From the NCBI GenBank assembly GCA_945835865.1, contig CAMAJQ010000043.1, positions 1 through 6,616 of the forward strand: a stretch of DNA of 6,616 nt, written 5' to 3'. Numbering within the stretch: position 1 is the stretch's first letter; the number at the start of each line of letters is the position of its first letter. The notes beneath the pieces were generated by a model that ran no database searches, was not told where the DNA came from, and saw nothing but the letters and a program-made list of their open reading frames with translations. Positions 1 through 4,779 of this stretch are shown here, one piece after another. A program made the translations under genes and the position numbers. This stretch comes from an uncultured Clostridia bacterium (GTDB lineage: Bacteria > Bacillota > Clostridia > Christensenellales > Borkfalkiaceae).

Positions 1-772
1 ACAGATTCCCCGTAAAGAGCATGGTCAAAGCGCAGATGCAGCCGATCAGGAAAGAATACCCTACCTGCAGGAATACCGCGGGCGAGAAACCGCCGAAAAG
101 ATTGAGGAGGTGCATCGCCCCGAAGACGCCGGACGACGCGACGACGGCGAAAAAAGTTCCCTTTTTATTCCGCGGAAAAGCGTAAAGCATCAGCGGAAAA
201 ATATTTCCCCTGAAAACAGATTCTTCCAGCAAGCCGATGGAAAGACAATATAAAAAATACGGAAGAAATTGTGAAAAATCAAATTTTATCGTGCTATCCC
301 CCATGATCTGCGGAACGATGGGGAAATTGTCGATCGCGACGACGAAGGCGGGAAGGCTCAGAAGCACGCCCGATTTCCACTTGCCGACGACCCCGAACAT
401 TCCTTTCATGGAAAACTGCACGACCAGATAAAAGGGAAGAACGGACAGCAGAGTCTTCGCGAGAAACCCGAGCCACATTTCGAGCTCGGCACCTCCGCCG
501 AGCCATGCGGCGAGTTTCGCGTACGGCACGGAGACCGCTCCCACCGCGTAAAGAAGAACGGTAACGATCATTCCCTTGGTATCCGTCTTCGCGCTCCTTT
601 CGAGCCCGGAAAGTTTTCTCCCGTCGCCCCCCGCTCTCATTTCCGGGGCTCCGTCCTTAGAAGGAAGGGCGTTTTCTCTTCCGTTTGCTCCGCCGCCTCT
701 TTCTTCGGAACGGATATTCCCCTTCTCTTCCTCCGGGCAAGGTTTCCGATCCGACGTACGTTCTTCCCTCAT
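1..772 (-). CDS. CPBP-family intramembrane metalloprotease, C-terminus cut by the window edge
   Basis: Reading leftward from the ATG at 772, an open frame of 257 residues runs off the window. It carries the first two signature motifs of CPBP (Abi/Rce1-like) membrane proteases: EESVFR at residues 183-188 (the EExxxR motif) and FGAMH at 217-221 (the FxxxH motif), both in hydrophobic helices. The third conserved histidine motif would lie past the edge. Hydrophobic segments sit near residues 68-88, 99-120, 133-150, 165-200, 206-228 and 230-257. Family members are integral membrane proteins using glutamates and histidines for metal-dependent proteolysis; here the substrate is unknown. The start codon overlaps the Nudix stop (ATGA), and AGGAG at 783-779 lies 6 nt upstream, supporting this start. 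Residues 1-67 are unusually hydrophilic and precede the first membrane helix; an internal ATG at 640 (M45) with GGAG 8 nt upstream is an alternative start. Confidence 0.9.
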   Translation of the reverse strand, partial: MREERTSDRKPCPEEEKGNIRSEERGGGANGRENALPSKDGAPEMRAGGDGRKLSGLERSAKTDTKGMIVTVLLYAVGAVSVPYAKLAAWLGGGAELEMWLGFLAKTLLSVLPFYLVVQFSMKGMFGVVGKWKSGVLLSLPAFVVAIDNFPIVPQIMGDSTIKFDFSQFLPYFLYCLSIGLLEESVFRGNIFPLMLYAFPRNKKGTFFAVVASSGVFGAMHLLNLFGGFSPAVFLQVGYSFLIGCICALTMLFTGNL

Positions 773-1296
773 ACCCGACTCCTCTCCGCTGCGACCGAAA
801 GGATCCCCGCGACGGTTTTCGCGTCGCGGATCTCGCCCCCGGCGATCATCCGGCACGCTTCGCCGAGATCCACCCAGAAGGAAGTCAGTTCTTCCGTCTC
901 GTCGAAGCAGGTCTTTCCCTCCGCGAATTCGTCGGCGTAATATACGGCGATGATCTCGTCGGTATAACCGGGAGAAGGATACAGGCGGAACAATTCCCTG
1001 AGGCGAAGGGGGATCAGCCCCGTCTCCTCTTCGAGTTCCCTCTTCGCCGTAAGGGCAAAATCCTCGTCTCCCTCCCGCTTGCCCGCGGGGATCTCAAGGA
1101 TCTCTTCCCCGTACGGATAGCGGAATTGTTTTTCCAACAGAATTTTCCCGTCGCGGAAGGCGACCACCGCCGCCCCGCCGTTGTGATGGACCACTTCCCT
1201 CCACGCTTTCTTGCCGTCCGAAGTCACGATCTCGTCCCGGCGGACGCAGAGCACCCGACCGTCGTATATCTTTACGCTGTCAACCGTTTTCTCCAT
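769..1296 (-). CDS. nudF: Nudix hydrolase, ADP-ribose pyrophosphatase type
   Basis: This 175-residue protein has a perfect Nudix box at residues 72-94: G72, E78, R86-E87-L88, E90-E91, G93-L94, matching Gx5Ex7REUxEExGU. It is preceded by Q57-FRYP and E68-IPAG, and followed by SPGYTDE at 108-114; these are typical of ADP-ribose pyrophosphatases. Such cytoplasmic enzymes use Mg2+ to split ADP-ribose into AMP and ribose 5-phosphate, limiting non-enzymatic ADP-ribosylation. The length is normal for the family and no key residue is missing. GGAGG at 1306-1302 supports the ATG at 1296. The gene overlaps the upstream unknown gene by 17 nt and the downstream protease gene by 4 nt, so all three are probably co-transcribed and translationally coupled. 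Substrate preference (ADP-ribose versus other nucleotide sugars) is inferred from the motifs, so the symbol is a family-level assignment. Confidence 0.93.
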   Translation of the reverse strand: MEKTVDSVKIYDGRVLCVRRDEIVTSDGKKAWREVVHHNGGAAVVAFRDGKILLEKQFRYPYGEEILEIPAGKREGDEDFALTAKRELEEETGLIPLRLRELFRLYPSPGYTDEIIAVYYADEFAEGKTCFDETEELTSFWVDLGEACRMIAGGEIRDAKTVAGILSVAAERSRV

Positions 1297-2080
1297 GGTC
1301 TCCTCCGAGTATTTCCGTCAGTTCTTCGATCGCGAGATTTGCCTTCTTTGCCTTTTCCGCCAGACAGCGGTAAGCGAGAAAGGCGCACGCCGTACCCTCG
1401 TCGTCCCGTTCGGCGTAAAAACGCAGGATCATGTCCTTTGCAAAATCGATCTCTTCTTTCAGTTCTCCCCGCACTTTTGCTTTCGCGAGTTTTTCTCCGT
1501 CGCGGTTGAGAACGTATTCCAGTTTTTCCAGCCCCCGTCTTTTCCCGGCGTGCACGGGTTTCCGCTCCGTCTCTTTTTCCCGCTCTTTCGCGGGCGCGTC
1601 CGCTGCGGCTCTCTCCTCCGTCCCGTCTTCGTCGTCCCGTCCGGATCCGCAATTCATCATCTTATAAGCCGTCCTTTCCGTCAGAAGCCCGAAGGGGATC
1701 AACACCTGCATGGCAAAGGAATTGTAGGAGAGTTGTTTGTTTTCCGAGGTGTAGAAATAGCCGAGGATCAGCCTTAAAATATCCTCCCTCCTGCTGTCGA
1801 TCTCCATCAACAGAAGAAAGACGAACGCCAGGACGTCCTCGTCCCTCTTCGGCATGGAAAACCTTCCCTTTCCGTCTTCGCCTTCGATCAGACAGACGCT
1901 CTTGAACGTGACGTAATCGAACCCCTCCGTCACGTGCTCGAACAGTTCGTATAACATTCTGGAACCGGCGATCGCTTTCAGTACGTCGCCGACCTTCTGA
2001 TCGGCGAGAATGTATTTGCTCTCGACGAGAGCGTTCATCGCGTTTTTAAAGTTCGCGATCGAATTTTCCTTCGTCCACAT
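1280..2080 (-). CDS. Unrecognised 266-residue charged helical protein, first gene of the leftward operon
   Basis: I do not recognise a family. The ATG at 2080 has a strong AGGAGG at 2090-2085, 4 nt upstream, and a good promoter further back, so the gene is very likely real. The protein appears to have three parts. Residues 1-142 look mostly alpha-helical, with a hydrophobic stretch at 83-94 that is too short and too flanked by charge for a confident membrane span. Residues 145-180 form a low-complexity acidic-then-basic linker rich in E, K, R and A. Residues 183-260 are a second helical segment with a heptad-like charged pattern that could form a coiled coil or helical bundle. There is no signal peptide, zinc motif or obvious active site. 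The two-domain-plus-linker shape could suit an adaptor or regulator, but that is speculation. Its end overlaps the Nudix start by 17 nt, implying coupled expression. Confidence 0.85.
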   Translation of the reverse strand: MWTKENSIANFKNAMNALVESKYILADQKVGDVLKAIAGSRMLYELFEHVTEGFDYVTFKSVCLIEGEDGKGRFSMPKRDEDVLAFVFLLLMEIDSRREDILRLILGYFYTSENKQLSYNSFAMQVLIPFGLLTERTAYKMMNCGSGRDDEDGTEERAAADAPAKEREKETERKPVHAGKRRGLEKLEYVLNRDGEKLAKAKVRGELKEEIDFAKDMILRFYAERDDEGTACAFLAYRCLAEKAKKANLAIEELTEILGGDHGENG

Positions 2081-2148
2081 ATTCCCTCCTCAGGCGTTTT
2101 CGGGCAATCTGCACGAAAAACGGGGAAATTTTTTCTCTTTCTCGTTCA

Positions 2149-2177
2149 ATTATAACACATTTTTATTTTTAATACAA
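2149..2177 (-). promoter_or_regulatory. Promoter of the leftward operon
   Basis: On the minus strand TTGTAT (2177-2172) is followed after 17 nt by a perfect TATAAT (2154-2149), preceded by TG one base away (extended -10). It is an AT-rich sigma-A-type promoter about 70 nt upstream of the 2080 start codon. Transcription should begin near 2142. Confidence 0.65.
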
Positions 2178-2194
2178 TAATTTAAAGAAAACTA

Positions 2195-2223
2195 TTGATT
2201 TTTTTCACGAAAAAGGTTATAAT
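2195..2223 (+). promoter_or_regulatory. Promoter of the HPr-like / DUF4364 / TSCPD operon
   Basis: TTGATT (2195-2200), a 17-nt spacer and a perfect TATAAT (2218-2223) make a good sigma-A-type promoter. The expected start point is near 2230, giving a leader of about 60 nt. It lies back to back with the leftward promoter, their -35 boxes 17 nt apart, so the two operons may compete or share control. Confidence 0.7.
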
Positions 2224-2235
2224 AAAGGGGAAGGA

Positions 2236-2265
2236 GTTTCCGCTTGCGGAAGATCCTTCGGAAAC
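2236..2265 (+). promoter_or_regulatory. Palindromic leader sequence with two alternative hairpins
   Basis: TTCCGC (2238-2243), TT, GCGGAA (2246-2251) form a near-perfect palindrome roughly at +9 to +22 from the predicted transcript start, a common place for an operator. In RNA the first arm can pair locally (2238-2242 with 2247-2251) or, as GTTTCCG (2236-2242), with CGGAAAC (2259-2265). The two pairings exclude each other. Function as an operator or as a leader switch is inference. Confidence 0.4.
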
Positions 2266-2288
2266 AGAAAAAATCGGAGGTATCTATT

Positions 2289-2516
2289 ATGAAATCTGTT
2301 CAAATTTCGCTTCAGATGGCAAGTCAGGTAAAAACTTTCGTTTCCATTGTGCAGAAATATTCCTACGATATCGATCTCCGCAGCGACAGATACGTCGTCG
2401 ACGCCAAATCCATTCTCGGAATTTTCAGCCTCGATCTCACGAAACCCCTTTCCGTCGAAATCCACAGCGAAAACTGCGACGATCTTCTGACAGAACTGAA
2501 ACAGTTCGAGAAATAA
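2289..2516 (+). CDS. HPr-family protein lacking the phosphocarrier histidine (Crh-like)
   Basis: This 75-residue protein matches the HPr fold of the phosphotransferase system. The best-preserved region is D36-AKSILGIFSLDL, which corresponds to the LKSIMGVMSLG segment of Bacillus HPr; S39 sits where the HPrK-phosphorylated Ser46 lies. The active-site GIHARPA segment is absent: by hand alignment M10-A11-S12-Q13 replaces His15-Ala-Arg-Pro, so it cannot act as a normal phosphoryl carrier. Bacillus Crh likewise lacks His15 while keeping Ser46 and serves in carbon catabolite regulation, so a regulatory role is plausible. Histidine-less HPr relatives are also common in Clostridia without known function. 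GGAGG at 2276-2280, 8 nt ahead, selects this ATG over the in-frame ATG at 2244, which would add 15 basic residues upstream of the ribosome binding site. It is the first gene of the rightward operon. Confidence 0.82.
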   Translation: MKSVQISLQMASQVKTFVSIVQKYSYDIDLRSDRYVVDAKSILGIFSLDLTKPLSVEIHSENCDDLLTELKQFEK

Positions 2517-2531
2517 GCGGAGGTCGTCCGT

Positions 2532-2557
2532 TGCGGAATGCGTTTCCGCATGCATTC
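2532..2557 (+). other. Hairpin with alternative pairing between HPr-like and DUF4364 genes
   Basis: TGCGGAA (2532-2538) pairs with TTCCGCA (2544-2550) around a 5-nt loop. Alternatively GAATGC (2536-2541) pairs with GCATTC (2552-2557). No T-run follows directly (a T5 appears at 2570-2574), so it is a poor terminator. It may be an RNA-processing or stabilising element, or a second copy of the GCGGAA/TTCCGC palindrome seen in the operon leader. Confidence 0.4.
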
Positions 2558-2589
2558 GGATCGGTCTGATTTTTCACGTCGGAGGAGTT

Positions 2590-3114
2590 ATGCAGGTCAA
2601 AGGCGACGCACTCGTCAACAAATTAATATTGCTGTTCGTCTTTGACAAGATGGAAGTTCCCCTTTCGGAAGCCACGATTCTGGATATGTGCTGTTCTTCG
2701 AACAGTTGGATCGCCTACATGGATTGCAAACCCCTGCTCGGCACCCTGCTCGATCACTCCTTCATCTATAACGTTTCCGCACAAGGGGAAGCCCTTTACA
2801 GTATCACCCCCGACGGGCGCACCTGCCTCGCCGATTTTTACGTACAGATCCCGTCGTCTCTCCGGGAAGAGATCTCTCTCTTCGTCAAGAACAACCGGAT
2901 GAAGTACCGCAAGCGGCAGGAATGCGTTGCCGATTATTACATGAACAAGGACGGAACTTATACCGTTTATCTGAAAATCATCGAACCTTCTCAACCCCTT
3001 CTGGAACTCAAACTCGTCGTGCCCAACCGGCAGACGGCAAAAAACATTTACCGCAAGTGGGAAGAAAAGGCGGCAAACGTCTACGCGACGATTTACGATT
3101 GTCTCGTGGATTAA
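2590..3114 (+). CDS. DUF4364-family winged-helix protein
   Basis: The 174-residue sequence fits the DUF4364 family, found mainly in Clostridia and usually about 170-180 residues long. The N-terminal half looks like a winged helix: helix 1 at residues 8-21 (ALVNKLILLFVFDK), helix 2 near 26-35, a recognition-type helix near 44-56, then a beta wing around 59-73 leading into ITPDGRTCL at 72-80, a pattern common in PadR/MarR-like folds. IPSSLREEI (87-95) begins the C-terminal half, which ends in beta strands (TYTVYLKI, LLELKLVVP) and a helix. DNA binding is inferred from the fold; no target is known. GGAGGAG immediately upstream (2581-2587) supports the ATG. The gene follows the HPr-like gene by 73 nt and precedes the TSCPD gene by only 12 nt, suggesting one transcript. 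Confidence 0.85.
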   Translation: MQVKGDALVNKLILLFVFDKMEVPLSEATILDMCCSSNSWIAYMDCKPLLGTLLDHSFIYNVSAQGEALYSITPDGRTCLADFYVQIPSSLREEISLFVKNNRMKYRKRQECVADYYMNKDGTYTVYLKIIEPSQPLLELKLVVPNRQTAKNIYRKWEEKAANVYATIYDCLVD

Positions 3115-3126
3115 AGGAGGAACACC

Positions 3127-3411
3127 ATGCAAACATATCTCACGAAAGGAACGTGCAGCAGACAGATCCTTTTTGACGTCACGCCCGACAACAAGGTGGA
3201 AAACGTAAAATTCATCGGTGGCTGCAGCGGAAATCTTCAAGGCATTTCCCGTCTCGTTCAGGGCAAGGACGTCGACGAAGTGATCTCCCTGCTGAAAGGC
3301 ATCAAATGCCGCAGCAACACTTCCTGCCCCGACCAGCTTTCCAAAGCGTTGGAAGAATATAAAGAACGGGTGGCGAAAAGCGCCGAACCCGTAAAAGACG
3401 CCGCGGAATGA
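3127..3411 (+). CDS. Small TSCPD-domain protein (TIGR03905-type, four cysteines)
   Basis: This 94-residue protein contains four cysteines, C10 (KGTCSR), C33 (GGCSGNLQGI), C61 (IKCRSN) and C67 within T65-S-C-P-D. That is the layout of the TSCPD domain, also found at the C-terminus of class II ribonucleotide reductases and as free-standing small proteins in Clostridia. The cysteines probably bind a metal ion, most likely zinc; the role of the stand-alone form is not established. Residues 72-94 form a charged helical tail. The ribosome binding site AAAGGAGG (3113-3120) overlaps the stop codon of the DUF4364 gene, so translation of the two is probably coupled. Start and length agree with the family. 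Confidence 0.9.
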   Translation: MQTYLTKGTCSRQILFDVTPDNKVENVKFIGGCSGNLQGISRLVQGKDVDEVISLLKGIKCRSNTSCPDQLSKALEEYKERVAKSAEPVKDAAE

Positions 3412-3445
3412 TTCCGCCGAAATACGTAAGATAAAACCGCTTTTC

Positions 3446-3465
3446 CTCAGGGCTTCCGCCCGGAG
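3446..3465 (+). other. Stable hairpin after the TSCPD gene
   Basis: CTC-A-GGGC (3446-3453), loop TTCC and GCCC-G-GAG (3458-3465) form a GC-rich hairpin with one internal A/G mismatch. No T-run follows. It sits just upstream of the terminator hairpin and may protect or pause the transcript. Confidence 0.4.
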
Positions 3466-3474
3466 AAAGGGCGC

Positions 3475-3505
3475 GCCGTCTCCTTCCGGTGACGGCTTTT
3501 TCTTT
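3475..3505 (+). terminator. Rho-independent terminator of the HPr-like/DUF4364/TSCPD operon
   Basis: GCCGTC (3475-3480) pairs with GACGGC (3491-3496); two further C-G pairs can form inside around a TTCC loop after a T/T mismatch. TTTTTCTTT (3497-3505) follows directly. The stem is modest, and the HD gene starts only 39 nt later without a clear promoter of its own, so partial read-through is possible. Confidence 0.65.
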
Positions 3506-3543
3506 CGCTTCCGTCCCCGAAGGCGGAAAACACAGGAGGAACA

Positions 3544-4086
3544 ATGGATCCCGTCGTTTCCCGTTACGCACAGGATATCCTCGACTCCGAGGAAATGCAG
3601 CTCGAAAAACAGATCCCCCACCACGGGAAGGTCTCCTGTTTCGAACATTCCCTCGCCGTCGCGGAGACCGCTGCGGCGATCGCACGAAAACTCAAAAAAC
3701 CGATCGACATGGCGTCTCTCGTGCGGGGCGCGCTTCTGCACGACTTTTATCTGTACGACTGGCACGTCGCCGATCCCTCGCACAGACTGCACGGGCTCTT
3801 CCACGCCGAAAAAGCCCTTCGCAACGCCGAAAAGCGGTTCCGTCTCAACGAGATCGAAAAGGATATCATCCGTAAGCACATGTTCCCCCTCAATCTCCCC
3901 TTTCCCCTCTATCCCGAAAGCTGGATCGTGACTCTTGCGGACAAAATCTGCACCTGGCGGGACTTCAAAAAAAACAGAGCCGAGAAAAAGGCTCTCCGCG
4001 CGGAAAAGAAAGCGCAGAAAAATGCCCGCCGGAAAAAAGAGAAAGACGCCCGCGAAAAGCCGCGCGGGAAAAACGAACGCCCGTGA
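3544..4086 (+). CDS. HD-domain phosphohydrolase with lysine/arginine-rich C-terminal tail
   Basis: This 180-residue protein has the HD superfamily metal-site pattern: H35 (FEHSLAV), H66-D67 (RGALLHDFYLYDW) and D133 (VTLADKI), with extra histidines H83, H87 and H112 placed as in HD proteins that bind two metals. HD enzymes hydrolyse phosphate esters, often of nucleotides; the substrate here cannot be read from sequence. Clostridial relatives share the FEHS and RGALLHDFFLYDW motifs. From residue 142 onward the tail is almost wholly K, R, E and A (repeats of the RAEKKA type), probably a single charged helix or a disordered RNA-, membrane- or ribosome-binding tail. AGGAGG about 5 nt upstream supports the ATG. 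It follows a terminator by 39 nt with no obvious promoter, so it may depend on read-through or a weak promoter. It converges with the gene at 4174-4635. Confidence 0.9.
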   Translation: MDPVVSRYAQDILDSEEMQLEKQIPHHGKVSCFEHSLAVAETAAAIARKLKKPIDMASLVRGALLHDFYLYDWHVADPSHRLHGLFHAEKALRNAEKRFRLNEIEKDIIRKHMFPLNLPFPLYPESWIVTLADKICTWRDFKKNRAEKKALRAEKKAQKNARRKKEKDAREKPRGKNERP

Positions 4087-4112
4087 CCTGCCCCCGCGAC
4101 GGACGTTTTTCT
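4077..4112 (+). terminator. Possible terminator overlapping the HD gene stop codon
   Basis: ACGCCCGT (4077-4084) pairs with ACGGACGT (4099-4106) with one mismatch across a 14-nt loop, and TTTTTCT follows. The left arm overlaps the last codons and the stop. The loop is long, so confidence is moderate. A separate short hairpin CCCC-TGCC-GGGG lies at 4117-4128 and could serve either strand. Confidence 0.45.
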
Positions 4113-4134
4113 CTTCCCCTGCCGGGGTCCCGAT

Positions 4135-4185
4135 CCGACGATCGAAAACAACTTAAAAAGAGGATTTAACGGCTTATATCGTCGG
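4135..4185. repeat. Inverted repeat in the convergent intergenic region
   Basis: CCGACGAT (4135-4142) and ATCGTCGG (4178-4185) are exact 8-bp inverted copies separated by 35 nt, bridging the stop codon of the leftward gene. No T-run follows either arm, so it is not a classical terminator. It may be chance. Confidence 0.25.
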
Positions 4186-4635
4186 ATTTTCGGCGTTATC
4201 CTCCTTTTCCGCCGCAGGCTTTTTCTTTTTCGTCGCAGGTTTTCCGCGGACGGAACCGCCCTCGCGCGGCAAGACGCTCCCTTTGCCCTTCTGCGAAGAG
4301 GGCTCTTTCTTTTTTCTCCCGCAGGAGTTTTTCCTTCCGGCGACAGACGCGGAGATCTCGGCGGAAAGCGCGTCGTGCTTTTTGCAGAAGTCCGCCATTT
4401 TTCCGTTCATGCGATAGGCGGGAGGAGAGGAGATCTCCGGATCGACGAGGACTCCCTTTTCTTTCGGACCTTCCTTTCCGCCCGACGGAGAAGCCCTGCG
4501 GGAAGTCCCGCCTCCGCCGTCCGGAGAAAAAGAAGGTCCGCCGTCCGACGAGGCTTGCGGGCGGGAAAAACTTTTATTTCCCGCCGCCGCGGCGCCGAAT
4601 TTGCCGATCAGATCGAAAAGAGTCAGTTTTTCCAC
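4174..4635 (-). CDS. Unrecognised low-complexity basic protein, GTG start
   Basis: I do not recognise this 153-residue protein. Translation likely starts at GTG (4635-4633), preceded by AGGAG 9 nt upstream within an A-rich leader; no ATG fits the ribosome binding site better. Two short stretches look ordered: residues 3-14 (KLTLFDLIGKFG) and 71-98, containing MNGKMADFCKKHDALSAEIS, which reads as an amphipathic helix. The rest is disordered in character: S/G/P-rich at 20-60 and K/R/E-rich at 100-150. There is no signal peptide or membrane helix. The two ordered islands may be conserved peptide motifs in a scaffold or nucleic-acid-binding protein, but that is inference. It stands alone on its strand, convergent with the HD gene and divergent from the lipoprotein gene. 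The strong ribosome binding site argues for a real gene despite the biased composition. Confidence 0.72.
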   Translation of the reverse strand: MEKLTLFDLIGKFGAAAAGNKSFSRPQASSDGGPSFSPDGGGGTSRRASPSGGKEGPKEKGVLVDPEISSPPAYRMNGKMADFCKKHDALSAEISASVAGRKNSCGRKKKEPSSQKGKGSVLPREGGSVRGKPATKKKKPAAEKEDNAENPTI

Positions 4636-4676
4636 GATAAATTTCTCCTTTTTTTCAGATTTATCACTTTAAATCA

Positions 4677-4705
4677 TTGCGTATTTTCAAAAATTGTTAT
4701 ATAAT
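4677..4705 (+). promoter_or_regulatory. Promoter of the lipoprotein gene
   Basis: TTGCGT (4677-4682), a 17-nt spacer and a perfect TATAAT (4700-4705) precede the lipoprotein gene by about 75 nt. The region is sharply AT-rich compared with its surroundings. Transcription should begin near 4712. Confidence 0.6.
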
Positions 4706-4729
4706 ATTAAAGTATCTATCTATTTTAAA
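4701..4729 (-). promoter_or_regulatory. Candidate promoter of the leftward unknown gene
   Basis: On the minus strand TTTAAA (4729-4724) is followed after 17 nt by TATTAT (4706-4701). Its -10 box overlaps the rightward -10 box at 4700-4705, so polymerase could occupy only one at a time. AT richness makes chance matches likely here. Confidence 0.35.
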
Positions 4730-4732
4730 TGG

Positions 4733-4754
4733 TATGCGGGGGAAAAACCGCGTA
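4733..4754 (+). other. Leader hairpin before the lipoprotein gene
   Basis: TATGCGG (4733-4739) pairs with CCGCGTA (4748-4754), including one T-G wobble, around an 8-nt purine loop. It lies in the predicted 5' leader, ending 11 nt before the AAGGAG ribosome binding site. A role in mRNA stability or translation is possible but unproven. Confidence 0.3.
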
Positions 4755-4779
4755 TTCCGTTTTAAAAGGAGTTTTTTCA

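Noticed and set aside
685..1509. Plus-strand open frames opposite the Nudix gene (274 and 188 codons)
   Set aside because: The Nudix frame has a perfect catalytic motif and start signal; the opposite frames are P/R/F-rich shadows without ribosome binding sites.
1..2080. Defence island or abortive-infection system (CPBP 'Abi' protease with Nudix and unknown gene)
   Set aside because: CPBP proteases and ADP-ribose pyrophosphatases are common housekeeping genes, and no recognised defence gene, toxin-antitoxin pair or mobile-element mark is present; left as a question under the unknown gene only.
2244..2288. Longer form of the HPr-like protein starting at 2244
   Set aside because: The added 15 residues lie upstream of and across the GGAGG at 2276-2280, have no ribosome binding site of their own, and do not match the HPr fold, which starts at the chosen ATG.
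2623..3879. A 418-codon open frame antisense to the DUF4364, TSCPD and HD genes
   Set aside because: It crosses three well-supported genes and the intergenic hairpins, has no start signals, and gives a protein with no recognisable motif.
4729..4779. Longer lipoprotein start at 4729
   Set aside because: It would bury the lipoprotein signal 17 residues in and has no ribosome binding site; it also overlaps the candidate promoter and leader hairpin.
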